64,000 nucleotides of DNA from Alcanivorax sp. (lineage in GTDB: Bacteria; Pseudomonadota; Gammaproteobacteria; Pseudomonadales; Alcanivoracaceae): contig NZ_PBSH01000030.1 in assembly GCF_002726155.1 (NCBI RefSeq), forward strand, positions 1 through 64,000. Direction: 5' to 3'. A program made the translations under genes and the position numbers. Of the stretch, positions 36,632 through 44,795 are shown one piece after another. The notes beneath the pieces were generated by a model. That model did not search any database. It had not been told where the DNA came from and saw nothing but the letters and a program-made list of their open reading frames with translations. The number at the start of each line of letters is the position of its first letter. The stretch's first letter is position 1.

Positions 36632-38083
36632 ATGCCTTTGGATGTCACTTACTGGACCGCTGAAATTGACGCCTTACTGACGATGCTGGACCCCTATTGG
36701 CCCTATGCGGCGGCGGCCATCAGTATTGGGTTGGCGGTGACGGTGACGGTGCATGTCGCTCAGAATAAGCGCGATGCCCGTGCGGCGGCGGCCTGGACCG
36801 GGCTTGTCTGGCTGGTGCCGGTGCTGGGGGCGCTGCTCTATTACATCCTGGGCGTCAATCGGATTCGCCGGCGGGCACGCCAGCTGACCGGTGGCCTGAT
36901 TGACAGCAATGATGGCTGGCGCGTTGCGGCCGAGCCTGAACCGGACCTGAAGCATCTGAAAATCCTCAGTCGCCTGGTGGGGCGGCTGACCCACTTGCCG
37001 CTCACCGACGGCAACCGCATTACCCTGCTGGATGCCCCCGGCGCTTACCAGGCCATGTTAGACGCCATCGACAATGCCAATGAAAGCATTTATCTGGCCA
37101 CCTATATTTTCGGCAACGATGCCGCCGGTAAACCGCTGGCTGATGCGCTCTCTGCGGCGGTGGCGCGGGGAGTGAAGGTGCGGGTGCTGGTGGACGGTGT
37201 CGGCGCTCTGTATTCCCTGCCGTCAGTGGTCTGGCGGCTGCGCCGTGGCAAGGTGCCGGTGGAGCGTTTTCTGTATTCCCTGGCTCCCTGGCGCATGCCG
37301 TACCTGAATCTGCGCAATCATCGTAAATTCATGGTGGTGGACCGCCGTTATGGCTTTACCGGTGGCATGAACATTCGCGCCGGCTATATACAACAACCGC
37401 CGAAGATTACCGACCTGCATGCTGGCATCGAAGGGCCGGTGGTGGGGCAGTTATTGCGCAGCTTTGCCGCAGACTGGTATTTCACCAGTGGCGAGTTGCT
37501 GGACACCAGTTACCGCGGCCCGGCCTGGCTGGGCGATGTGCAGTCCCGGGGCATCAGTGCCGGCCCGGATGCGGATTTCGACAAGCGTCGCATGACGCTG
37601 CTGGCGGCCATTGGCAGCGCGGAATCCCGTATTCGCATCGTCACCCCGTATTTCGTGCCCGATCTGACCTTGCTGGCCACACTGCAACTGGCGCTGCTGA
37701 AAGGGGTGCGGGTACAGATTGTCATCCCGCGCAAGAACAACCTGCGCCTGGTGCACTGGGCCAGTCTGCATGCCCTGCGCTGGCTGGTTGCCGAAGGGGC
37801 TGAGCTCTATCTGTCGCCGCCGCCATTTGATCACAGCAAAGTGATGACAGTAGATCAGCACTGGGTCATGTTGGGGTCGGGTAACTGGGATGCGCGCAGC
37901 CTGCGGCTGAATTTCGAGTTTGATCTGGAGTGCTACGGGGAGGCGCTGGCGGAGCAGATTGATGAAGCGCTGGATGAGAGGATTGCGCTTTCGCAGCGGC
38001 TGGATCAAGCCGGCTTTCGGCAAATGGCGCCCTGGCGACGGGTGCGCAATGCGCTGGCGCATATGATGGAGCCTTATCTGTAG
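36632..38083 (+). CDS. cls: Cardiolipin synthase
   Basis: 483-aa phospholipase D-type enzyme that joins two phosphatidylglycerols into cardiolipin at the inner membrane. Two N-terminal helices (about residues 22-42 and 52-75: WPYAAAAISIGLAVTVTVHV and WTGLVWLVPVLGALLYYILG) precede two HKD domains: LRNHRKFMVVDRRYGFTGGM (about 225-245) and FDHSKVMTVDQHWVMLGSGN (about 395-415). Both catalytic His/Lys/Asp sets are present. ATG 36632; no strong Shine-Dalgarno. Monocistronic by position. Confidence 0.92.
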   Translation: MPLDVTYWTAEIDALLTMLDPYWPYAAAAISIGLAVTVTVHVAQNKRDARAAAAWTGLVWLVPVLGALLYYILGVNRIRRRARQLTGGLIDSNDGWRVAAEPEPDLKHLKILSRLVGRLTHLPLTDGNRITLLDAPGAYQAMLDAIDNANESIYLATYIFGNDAAGKPLADALSAAVARGVKVRVLVDGVGALYSLPSVVWRLRRGKVPVERFLYSLAPWRMPYLNLRNHRKFMVVDRRYGFTGGMNIRAGYIQQPPKITDLHAGIEGPVVGQLLRSFAADWYFTSGELLDTSYRGPAWLGDVQSRGISAGPDADFDKRRMTLLAAIGSAESRIRIVTPYFVPDLTLLATLQLALLKGVRVQIVIPRKNNLRLVHWASLHALRWLVAEGAELYLSPPPFDHSKVMTVDQHWVMLGSGNWDARSLRLNFEFDLECYGEALAEQIDEALDERIALSQRLDQAGFRQMAPWRRVRNALAHMMEPYL

Positions 38084-38209
38084 GCACGCAGACAGGGTGT
38101 GGGGCTGGGGGGGAAATCGTTATAGCAAAATGCCATTATTTGTGTGGTCTTGATCACGGTCTCCCGGTTTTAAGGGATACATCACCTGAACTCTTGGTTA
38201 TAAAGTAGC

Positions 38210-38232
38210 CGATTAAACAGGGTGTTTAATCG
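38210..38232. promoter_or_regulatory. Perfect palindrome upstream of the START-domain gene
   Basis: CGATTAAACA, centre GGG, TGTTTAATCG: a 10-bp perfect inverted repeat, about 60 bp before the START gene. A second perfect palindrome TGTTGCGCGCAACA lies at 38267-38280. Either could be an operator in the leader; no cognate regulator is adjacent. Confidence 0.5.
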
Positions 38233-38294
38233 CCACCAAATATTGAACATTGCGTTACAGCGTGGATGTTGCGCGCAACACTGTCAGGACAATC

Positions 38295-39050
38295 ATGATA
38301 AAAAAACTGACAACACTGCTATTGCTGGTGCTGATAGCTATGCCGGCCCTGGCCAGCGACGGGGAATGGGTGCTGGTGACCGACCGGGACGGCATTCAGG
38401 TATTTCGCCAGGATGACGTGGACTCACGCCTGAAAACCTTCCGGGGCGTGGCGGATCTGCAGGTGAACGACTTCAACGCCATCGGTGCCTTGCTGGATGA
38501 TTACGACGCGGTGGCGTCGTTTATGCACATGGTGTCGGAAATCCGTGACCTGAAACGTAACTCGCCCTATCAACGGGACGTTTACGTGACGACACGCCTG
38601 CCGTGGCCGGTGAAAGACCGTGATGCCCCCCTGCGGGTAACCTTTTATCAGGAGCCGGTTACGCTGGATTTGGTGATGCCCTTTGCGTTGCACGCAGCGG
38701 CTTACCCGGAGCAGTCGCACTATGTGCGCATGCCGCAAATGGAAGGGTATTACCGGTTTTCCCCGGGCGAGGTGGGCAAGGTGCAGGTGACTATCGAAGT
38801 GGTGCTGGATCCAGGTGGGGCCTTGCCGGCCTGGCTGGCCAACATCATTCTGAGGGATATACCGTATTTTTCCCTGCGGCGTTTGCAGCGGGTGATCAAT
38901 CAACCCCGCTTCCAGGGAATCGCCCACGGTTACTACCAGACGCCAGGCGCCTGGCAGCAAGCCGGTGAGGCTCGCGAGGTGGCCGATGCCTCCCGCGAAG
39001 CCAAGGCTAGCGCTTCAGGGGTGAGCCCGGCCCCATCAGAGCCCAGATAA
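38295..39050 (+). CDS. Exported START-domain (lipid-binding) protein
   Basis: 251 aa. ATG 38295 gives a clean signal peptide MIKKLTTLLLLVLIAMPALA; an upstream frame-open ATG at 38250 would spoil it. The mature protein reads DGEWVLVTDRDGIQVFRQDD, typical of START proteins, and continues VASFMHMVSEIRDLKRNSPY, VYVTTRLPWPVKDRDAPLRV and GALPAWLANIILRDIPYFSL. The START fold has a hydrophobic pocket that binds a lipid or sterol; this one is predicted to be periplasmic. C-terminal 30 residues are Ala/Ser-rich and likely disordered. Its 3' end overlaps a small convergent gene by 44 nt. Confidence 0.85.
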   Translation: MIKKLTTLLLLVLIAMPALASDGEWVLVTDRDGIQVFRQDDVDSRLKTFRGVADLQVNDFNAIGALLDDYDAVASFMHMVSEIRDLKRNSPYQRDVYVTTRLPWPVKDRDAPLRVTFYQEPVTLDLVMPFALHAAAYPEQSHYVRMPQMEGYYRFSPGEVGKVQVTIEVVLDPGGALPAWLANIILRDIPYFSLRRLQRVINQPRFQGIAHGYYQTPGAWQQAGEAREVADASREAKASASGVSPAPSEPR

Positions 39051-39183
39051 TCAGGCCGATCAGCGGCACAATCAGCACCAGTAGCACCCACAGCACCTTG
39101 GCGCCGGTCTCTGCGGACGATTGGATAATCATTACGATGGCGTAAATCGCCACGGCCAGTTGTAACAGTCCCAGTAATTTCAT
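39007..39183 (-). CDS. 58-aa PLDc_N-domain membrane protein
   Basis: A small protein with start ATG 39183 and AAAAGGGAA 5-7 nt upstream, stop TAG at 39007-39009. It reads MKLLGLLQLAVAIYAIVMII-QSS, then AETGAKVLWVLLVLIVPLIG-LIIWALMGPGSP: two transmembrane helices joined by a short polar loop. This is the stand-alone N-terminal domain of cardiolipin synthase (PLDc_N), known as independent small proteins in many bacteria. Its first two helices parallel those of the Cls encoded just upstream. Overlaps the 3' end of the START gene tail to tail. Confidence 0.85.
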   Translation of the reverse strand: MKLLGLLQLAVAIYAIVMIIQSSAETGAKVLWVLLVLIVPLIGLIIWALMGPGSPLKR

Positions 39184-39265
39184 CGAAATTCCCTTTTTAT
39201 CCGACGTGAGTCCTTAATCTAGAGGACTTGTGGGAAAGGGTAAATCACCGGGGTGTAAAACCCGG

Positions 39266-40477
39266 TCAACTTTCCTGGCGATGGGGATGCTGGCGGCGTG
39301 CCCCGGCCAGCATCAAGCCGCTATAGAGCAGAGCCACCACTGCCAGCCCGGCCCCCAGCAGAACAACGCCCCACCAGCCCTGGTGATCGTAGGCAGCGGC
39401 AGACGCCAGTGAACCGGAGGCGCCCCCCAGGAAATACACAAACATGTAGCCGGAGTTGAGTCGGTTGCGGGCGTTTTCATCCAGTGAAAACACCATGTTC
39501 ATATTGGTGATGTGCACGGCCTGAAGCGCCAGATCCAGCAGCACGATCCCGGCGAGCAGTGCAATAAGCGAGGTGCCGCCCAGCCCCAGTAACCCCCAGG
39601 ACAGCAGCAGAATCACGATACCAATGATTGTCAGCCGTTGGCCGTGGCCACGGTCGGCCAGCACGCCGGCGTGGCGGGCCGACAGGGCGCCCGCTGCACC
39701 GGCCAGGCCAAACAGGCCGATAGTGGCATCGTTGAAGCCCCAGGGTTCGGCGGACAACAGGAAGGCCAGGGATGTCCACAGCACGCTGAACATGGCAAAG
39801 CCCAGAAAGCCGAGTACGGAGCGCTGGCGATACATCTTGTACCGCAGAAACAGCCCTGCGATGGAGGTAATCAGCTGGCCATAGTGCAGCGAGGCGGGCT
39901 GGTGGTAGCGGGGCAGCAAGCGCCACAGGGCCAGCGTATTGAGCAACATCAACGCAGCGGCCACCCAGTAAACGGTATGCCAATCACCCAGAGAGGACAG
40001 TGCGCCCGCCACGGTACGTGCCAGCAGAATGCCCAGTAACAGGCCACTCATGACCGTGCCGACGACTTTGCCGCGGGTTTCCAGTGGCGCCAGCGTGGCG
40101 GCAAACGGCACCAGCACTTGTGCCACTACAGAAAACGCTCCGGTGATGGCGGTGCCGGCCAGCAGCATCGGCAGAGAGCGTGCGCTGGCGCTGATCAGCA
40201 ACCCGACCATGGCCAGCAGCATCATGATAACAATCAAGCGGCGCCGCTCGACCAGATCACCCAGTGGCACCAGTAGAATCAGCCCCACGGCGTAGCTGGC
40301 CTGGGCGGTGGTGACAATAATGCCGGCTTTGGCGTAGCTCAGGCTGAGCTGGTCCGCGATGGTGTGCAGCAAAGGTTGGGCGTAATAGTTGCTGGCGACC
40401 ACCAACCCGGTGGTGGTCGCCATCAGTAACACCAGCAGCGGACTGAGAGGGGAAGAGGAGGGCGTATCGTGGGTCAT
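39266..40477 (-). CDS. Major facilitator superfamily transporter
   Basis: 403-aa membrane protein with about twelve hydrophobic helices. It begins MTHDTPSSSPLSPLLVLLMA-TTTGLVVASNYYAQPLL, keeps the loop 2-3 signature LVPLGDLVERRRLIVIMML and ends in a basic tail. The pattern resembles the sugar-efflux/AraJ-type or YfcJ-like subgroup of MFS exporters; substrate unknown. ATG 40477 is used. No linked regulator. Confidence 0.85.
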   Translation of the reverse strand: MTHDTPSSSPLSPLLVLLMATTTGLVVASNYYAQPLLHTIADQLSLSYAKAGIIVTTAQASYAVGLILLVPLGDLVERRRLIVIMMLLAMVGLLISASARSLPMLLAGTAITGAFSVVAQVLVPFAATLAPLETRGKVVGTVMSGLLLGILLARTVAGALSSLGDWHTVYWVAAALMLLNTLALWRLLPRYHQPASLHYGQLITSIAGLFLRYKMYRQRSVLGFLGFAMFSVLWTSLAFLLSAEPWGFNDATIGLFGLAGAAGALSARHAGVLADRGHGQRLTIIGIVILLLSWGLLGLGGTSLIALLAGIVLLDLALQAVHITNMNMVFSLDENARNRLNSGYMFVYFLGGASGSLASAAAYDHQGWWGVVLLGAGLAVVALLYSGLMLAGARRQHPHRQES

Positions 40478-40590
40478 GCTGAATCCTGGTATCGGTGCGC
40501 GGCGACAGTGTCTGGCAAAGAAGGGCGTTGAGCCAGAGCAATAAGCTGATTGGATTGATGCAAAAAAACGATGCAGGAAAAACGGAAAGG

Positions 40591-40667
40591 TGGTGCCCCG
40601 GAGACGATTCGAACGTCCGACCTAGCGCTTAGGAGGCGCTTGCTCTATCCAACTGAGCTACCGGGGC
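40591..40667 (-). tRNA. tRNA-Arg (anticodon CCU)
   Basis: 77-nt minus-strand tRNA with encoded CCA. Acceptor GCCCCGG pairs with CCGGGGC; D arm GCTCAGTTGGATAGAGC; anticodon stem AGCGC/GCGCT with loop CTCCTAA, anticodon CCT, reading AGG; T arm GACGTTCGAATCGTC. A TACAAT -10-like box lies about 15 nt before its 5' end (plus-strand 40682-40687). Confidence 0.97.
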
Positions 40668-40942
40668 TTTGCAGGGGGCCAATTGTAAGGACTTTTAGTC
40701 GTGGTGCCAGTCTTGAGCAATCAAGAGGTTATTTTATGGACTTTGCTGGAGCTCTGGCGTTTGTAGTTGGGCGCATCAGAGGTAGCCGTAATCCGACATT
40801 CCGGTGTTGGACTAGGCTGTTGCGCGGTGCATTTTATCTACGGGGCTGGAGGTTCTGACTGTCTTGTTAGCCGCTTTCACGTAACGTTTGCGACAAGCCT
40901 GCATCCAATTGATAGCATTAAGGAAATGGAAACAGGTGAAGT

Positions 40943-41899
40943 ATGCAGGACACCCACGATTTATTGGTGCGCAGCAGCACGGATTTTCCGCCGCTGCGTC
41001 GCCATGCCACTTCCGTGTTGCAGGTCAACCTGGGTTACCTGTGCAACCTGAGTTGTGTGCACTGCCATGTGAATGCTGGCCCCACCCGCACCGAGCTGAT
41101 GGACAAGGCCACCATCGACCTGATTCTTCAGGTGATCCGCAAGCGGGACATCAAGGTGATCGACCTGACCGGCGGAGCGCCGGAGATGAATCCCCACTTT
41201 CGCTACCTGGTGCGTGAATGTCATGCACTGGGTGTGGAAGTCATCGACCGCTGTAATCTGACCATTCTGCTCGAGCCGGGTTACGAAGATTTGCCGCAGT
41301 TTTTGGCTGATCACGACGTGCATGTGGTGGCCTCCCTGCCGTGCTATTCCGAAGAAAACGTGAACAAGCAACGGGGCAAGGGCGTGTTTCAGGGCAGCCT
41401 TGAAGCCATTCGCCGCCTGAACGAGAAAGGCTACGGGGACGACAAGGTGCTGGACCTTGTCTATAACCCCACCGGCGCATCGTTACCGCCTCCACAGGCT
41501 GCCCTGGAAGCTGATTACAAGCGTGAATTGATGACGCATTTCGGTTTGCGCTTCAATCATCTGCTGACGATTACCAACATGCCTATCAGTCGTTTTGGTG
41601 CGGTGTTGCTGGCCCATGATCAGTTCAACGATTACATGCAGCTGCTGCGCGACAGCTACAATCGCGAGACCTTACCCGCTTTGATGTGCCGCTCCATGGT
41701 GAGCGTGGACTATCAGGGGTACCTCTACGATTGTGATTTCAACCAGATGCTGGACATGCCACAAGGTCACCATGAGGGCCATCAGCATTTGTCGAGCTTG
41801 CTGAAAGACGACATTGAGGGCGAGCCGATTTATGTGGCCGATCACTGCTTTGGTTGCACGGCGGGCGCAGGAAGCAGCTGTGGTGGCTCGCTGGAATGA
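40943..41899 (+). CDS. arsS: ArsS-like radical SAM/Cys-rich protein (arsenosugar biosynthesis family)
   Basis: 318 aa. Radical SAM core with CNLSCVHCHVNAGPTRTELM (Cys-x3-Cys-x2-Cys, about residues 34-41) and DLTGGAPEMNPHFRYLV. The C-terminal DUF3641/Cys-rich region has NMPISRFGAVL, SVDYQGYLYDCDFNQML, and ends HCFGCTAGAGSSCGGSLE. In known arsenosugar pathways ArsS transfers a deoxyadenosyl group to dimethylarsinous acid. No arsM methyltransferase lies in the window. The next two genes are the transferases that habitually accompany this protein, each overlapping by 4 nt. No selenocysteine UGA is seen; Cys is used. Confidence 0.88.
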   Translation: MQDTHDLLVRSSTDFPPLRRHATSVLQVNLGYLCNLSCVHCHVNAGPTRTELMDKATIDLILQVIRKRDIKVIDLTGGAPEMNPHFRYLVRECHALGVEVIDRCNLTILLEPGYEDLPQFLADHDVHVVASLPCYSEENVNKQRGKGVFQGSLEAIRRLNEKGYGDDKVLDLVYNPTGASLPPPQAALEADYKRELMTHFGLRFNHLLTITNMPISRFGAVLLAHDQFNDYMQLLRDSYNRETLPALMCRSMVSVDYQGYLYDCDFNQMLDMPQGHHEGHQHLSSLLKDDIEGEPIYVADHCFGCTAGAGSSCGGSLE

Positions 41900-42582
41900 G
41901 CCGGGTGAGTGTCATCGTGCCGGTGCTTAATGAGGCGGATACCCTGGCCGAGTCGCTGGCGCGGCTACGAGCGGCACTCGCCGACGGCGATGAATTGATA
42001 GTGGTAGATGGCGGCAGTACCGACCACAGTATCGACATTGCCCGTGAAGCCGCCGATACGGTACTCACCAGTGATCAGGGGCGTAGCCTTCAGATGAATA
42101 CCGGCGCGGTATGCGCACGGGGTGTGTGGCTCTGGTTCATCCATGCGGATACGGTGCTCCATGCCCGCCATCGCGAGGCGCTGGGTAGCCTGGCCGGTCG
42201 CACCCTGTGGGGGCGTTTTGACGTTCGGCTGAGCCAGTCCCGGCCGCTGTTTCGTGTTATCGCGTTCATGATGAACTGGCGTTCGCGCCTGACCGGAATC
42301 GCCACCGGTGATCAAGCCCTGTTTGTACGCCGCGATGTGTTTCGTGAGCAGGGCGGCTTTCCCGAGCAGCCATTGATGGAAGATATTGCCCTGTCGCGAA
42401 CCTTGCGCGCTCTGGCGCGCCCGGCCTGTCTGCGCCCGCCGGTGATCACCAGTAGCCGGCGCTGGGAACACAAAGGGCCATGGCGCACCATTTGGCTGAT
42501 GTGGTCCCTGCGCTTTCGTTACTGGCGCGGGGCCAGCCCGGAAGCGTTGCACCGGGAGTATTACCGGGGGGATGCCGGGTGA
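41896..42582 (+). CDS. rSAM/selenodomain-associated transferase 2 (family 2 glycosyltransferase, TIGR04283 type)
   Basis: 228 aa. Start ATG 41896 overlaps the arsS stop (ATGA). MSRVSVIVPVLNEADTLAES-L is the GT-A start; DELIVVDGGSTDHSIDIARE carries the nucleotide-binding Asp; WLWFIHADTVLHARH is the DxD-like position; GDQALFVRRDVFREQGGFPE follows, and ISSRRWEHKG-type sequence (ITSSRRWEHKGPWRTIWLMW) near the end marks this subgroup. In arsenosugar clusters this enzyme is expected to add or transfer a sugar-derived group. Translationally coupled at both ends. Confidence 0.85.
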   Translation: MSRVSVIVPVLNEADTLAESLARLRAALADGDELIVVDGGSTDHSIDIAREAADTVLTSDQGRSLQMNTGAVCARGVWLWFIHADTVLHARHREALGSLAGRTLWGRFDVRLSQSRPLFRVIAFMMNWRSRLTGIATGDQALFVRRDVFREQGGFPEQPLMEDIALSRTLRALARPACLRPPVITSSRRWEHKGPWRTIWLMWSLRFRYWRGASPEALHREYYRGDAG

Positions 42583-43205
42583 ACGACACCCCCTTGCTGA
42601 TTATTTTCGCCCGCGCCCTGCATGCCGGTCAGGTGAAAACCCGCCTGATCCCCGCTTTCGGGGCCGAGGGCGCTCTGCAGATTTATCGGCAGCTACTGTG
42701 GCAGACGCTTGCTGCCGCAGAGGCGTTTCCTGGTGATGTGCAGCTGTGGCTCGACAAGCCGGATGCACAGTTGCAGCAGGAGGCAGCGGCGCGGGGCTGG
42801 TCCAGTTTTTTGCAGGAAGGCGAGGATCTGGGGCAACGCATGGCTGGGGCGTTATCACAGGGATTGTGCCACGCTCCCCGGGTTTTGCTCATCGGCAGCG
42901 ATTGCCTGTTGCTGGATCGGCCTTATTTCGAGCAGGCGCTGGATGCGCTGGGGCACACCCCTGTGGTGTTCGGCGCCAGTGAAGACGGTGGCTATGTGCT
43001 GCTGGGCAGCAGCCGGGCAGCGCTCTGGTCTTCTGACCGTTTTAGAGGTGTACGCTTCGGTGGTCCCCATGCGTTACAGGATAGCCGGGCCTGTTTTGCC
43101 CCGGAGCAAACCGGGGTGTTGGCGCCCCTGTGGGATGTGGATGAGCCGGACGATGTGGCACGGGCCCGTTCATCCGGACTTTTACCGCCTGTCACTTTTT
43201 CCTGA
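42579..43205 (+). CDS. rSAM/selenodomain-associated transferase 1 (CofC-like glycosyltransferase, TIGR04282 type)
   Basis: 208 aa. GTG start at 42579 overlaps the previous stop (GTGA). The product reads VNDTPLLIIFARALHAGQVK-TRLIP (nucleotidyl/glycosyl transferase opening), RVLLIGSDCLLLDRPYFEQA (DxD-like), GASEDGGYVLLGSSRAALWS, and ends with LAPLWDVDEPDDVARARSSG, all characteristic. Third member of the arsS trio; the three genes are coupled by 4-bp overlaps. Substrate not proven. Confidence 0.87.
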   Translation: MNDTPLLIIFARALHAGQVKTRLIPAFGAEGALQIYRQLLWQTLAAAEAFPGDVQLWLDKPDAQLQQEAAARGWSSFLQEGEDLGQRMAGALSQGLCHAPRVLLIGSDCLLLDRPYFEQALDALGHTPVVFGASEDGGYVLLGSSRAALWSSDRFRGVRFGGPHALQDSRACFAPEQTGVLAPLWDVDEPDDVARARSSGLLPPVTFS

Positions 43206-43316
43206 TTTGACGGGTGTCAGCGGTGCCCGTGCTTGCTTAAATTTCCAGCTTGTAACACATAACAGGGTTTCTGTAGCTGCTATGGTAGCCGCCGTAAAGG
43301 ATGACGGAGCAGGTTG

Positions 43317-43661
43317 ATGCACGATAGATCGGTCCTCGATGTCGAGGTCGTTTCCGAATTGCAGGATATTATGGGCCAGGATTTCCAGATGCTGGTCGAA
43401 TCGTTCCAACGCGATGGCGAGCAGCGTTTGGCCGCGCTGGATCAGGCGTTTGCGGCTGGCGATGCGGAGACCCTGCGCAGCCAGGCGCACAGTTTCAAGG
43501 GCAGCAGCAGCAACCTGGGGGCAATTCATGTTGCCAGTCTGTGCATGGAGCTGGAAACGTTGGCTTCCAGCGGTGACCTTTCCTGCGCGCCCGCTTTGCT
43601 TCACTCCCTGAAACAGCATTTCCAGCAGGCCTGTGCGGCGTTAAACGCCACCTTGGCGTGA
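43317..43661 (+). CDS. Histidine phosphotransfer (Hpt) domain protein
   Basis: 114-aa single-domain protein. ATG 43317 (MHDRSVLDVEVVSELQDIMG) is chosen over the adjacent TTG 43314; GGAGCAGG is upstream. The Hpt four-helix motif with phospho-His is TLRSQAHSFKGSSSNLGAIH. It would shuttle phosphate between a hybrid histidine kinase and a response regulator in a phosphorelay, but neither partner is encoded nearby, so it is an orphan here. Confidence 0.88.
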   Translation: MHDRSVLDVEVVSELQDIMGQDFQMLVESFQRDGEQRLAALDQAFAAGDAETLRSQAHSFKGSSSNLGAIHVASLCMELETLASSGDLSCAPALLHSLKQHFQQACAALNATLA

Positions 43662-43690
43662 AATGGGGCCGTCCAGCGGCCAATTTCAGG

Positions 43691-43733
43691 CAAAAAAAAC
43701 CCTCTTCCGAAATTGGGGTGGAAGAGGGGGGTT
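43691..43733 (-). terminator. Rho-independent terminator, best read on the minus strand
   Basis: The A8 run at 43692-43699 and AACCCTCTTCC (43698-43708) face GGAAGAGGGGGGTT (43720-43733). On the minus strand this is a hairpin followed by eight Ts; on the plus strand there is no T run. There is no minus-strand gene ending here, so it may end an unseen small RNA. Confidence 0.65.
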
Positions 43734-44211
43734 GTGAGCGCTATTGCTAGCGCCTTGGGGGGATACTGGTTGGCTTGGTGATGCTGTATAACACCACGTT
43801 TTCCATGGAATTAATGCTACCCAGAAGTGTGACGCGGTGCTGTAAAAAGCAGTGAGGAAATGTAAAAGCTTGGGCGCCTTTTAGCGTCGGGATGTAGCCC
43901 TCCGGGGCACGGGCCTGGCGTGGTGAGACGAGCTTGTAAGAGATCTCTTACAAGGCTGTAGGAAAAAACAGTTTTTTTCTGCTTTTTTTGGCGTTCAAAA
44001 ACAAAACTTCAAAGCTTAACCTGCTGTTTTTCCTTATATTTTTCTGTTTTGTGTGGTTTTTACCCAGACTTTTAATATTTATTTTACCCACAGAGCAAAA
44101 TACGGTTGATATAGTGTTTCCGTGCTTCAGGGAATTGAGCACAAGGATTTGCAAGGAATGCAGTACAGGGATGTTGCGGTGAGCGCAAAAGGGTCAGGAT
44201 GACTCGACGCA
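43734..44211. other. AT-rich intergenic island with a 22-bp perfect palindrome
   Basis: No convincing protein. 43933-43954 is an exact palindrome (CTTGTAAGAGA and its complement). 43960-44110 is strikingly AT-rich with long T runs (GCTTTTTTTGG, TTATATTTTTCTG, TTTTAATATTTATTTTACCC) compared with the G+C-rich surroundings. Short frames on both strands here are dominated by Lys/Phe from the AT bias. May be a protein-binding region or the promoter of a small RNA that ends at 43691. Confidence 0.5.
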
Positions 44212-44238
44212 AAAAGGGCGGCAGGATGCCGCCCTTTT
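44212..44238. terminator. Bidirectional terminator after fdxA
   Basis: AAAAGGGCGGCA, loop GGA, TGCCGCCCTTTT: 12-bp perfect stem with A and T tracts. It ends the minus-strand fdxA transcript. Confidence 0.9.
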
Positions 44239-44266
44239 ATTTTGCCTGGAGAAAAGTGATCCGCGT

Positions 44267-44590
44267 TTAGCGGACCAGCTTCTCCCGCTTGTTCGGCACA
44301 CCGTCCCACTCTTCAGCGTCGTCCGGCGCATCTTTCATTTCGGTAATGTTCGGCCACTTCTCTGCCAGATCCGCGTTGATCTCCAGGAAGTCCTGCTGGT
44401 CGTCCGGCAGTTCATCTTCCGAGAAGATGGCGTTAACCGGGCACTCCGGTTCACACAGTGCACAGTCGATACACTCGTCCGGGTGGATAACCAGAAAATT
44501 TTCGCCTTCGTAGAAACAGTCTACCGGGCACACTTCCACACAATCGGTGTGTTTGCAGTTAATGCAATTCTCACCTACTACGAACGTCAT
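44267..44590 (-). CDS. fdxA: Ferredoxin FdxA (7Fe-8S type)
   Basis: 107-aa ferredoxin. [20 protein letters not shown] and [19 protein letters not shown] supply one cluster set; [16 protein letters not shown] supplies the second, the pattern of one 3Fe-4S and one 4Fe-4S cluster in Azotobacter/Pseudomonas FdxA. The acidic C-terminal extension ([20 protein letters not shown]) is normal for this type. Electron carrier in the cytosol. Placed downstream of mutS as in Pseudomonas (mutS-fdxA). Confidence 0.95.
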   Translation of the reverse strand: MTFVVGENCINCKHTDCVEVCPVDCFYEGENFLVIHPDECIDCALCEPECPVNAIFSEDELPDDQQDFLEINADLAEKWPNITEMKDAPDDAEEWDGVPNKREKLVR

Positions 44591-44795
44591 AGCCTGTCCT
44601 CGCCAGGTGTCTTCATTTTGTACAGCGCCAAGGGCTGATTATAACAGCAATAGGCGCGGTCTCGCTTGGGGTGGCGCTAGTCTAGCGATATGCCCAGAGG
44701 CAGGCAAACGCAGCGTTGATATAAGGTTATAGCGGCAGCAGGCCGCAGGAGACAACGGCCACCGCTTTTGGGTTGCAGCTATGCTCCCACGGTAT

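Noticed and set aside
43988..44182. 64-codon Phe/Leu-rich frame in the AT-rich island
   Set aside because: Composition follows from T runs; no Shine-Dalgarno, and the complementary frame is equally open.
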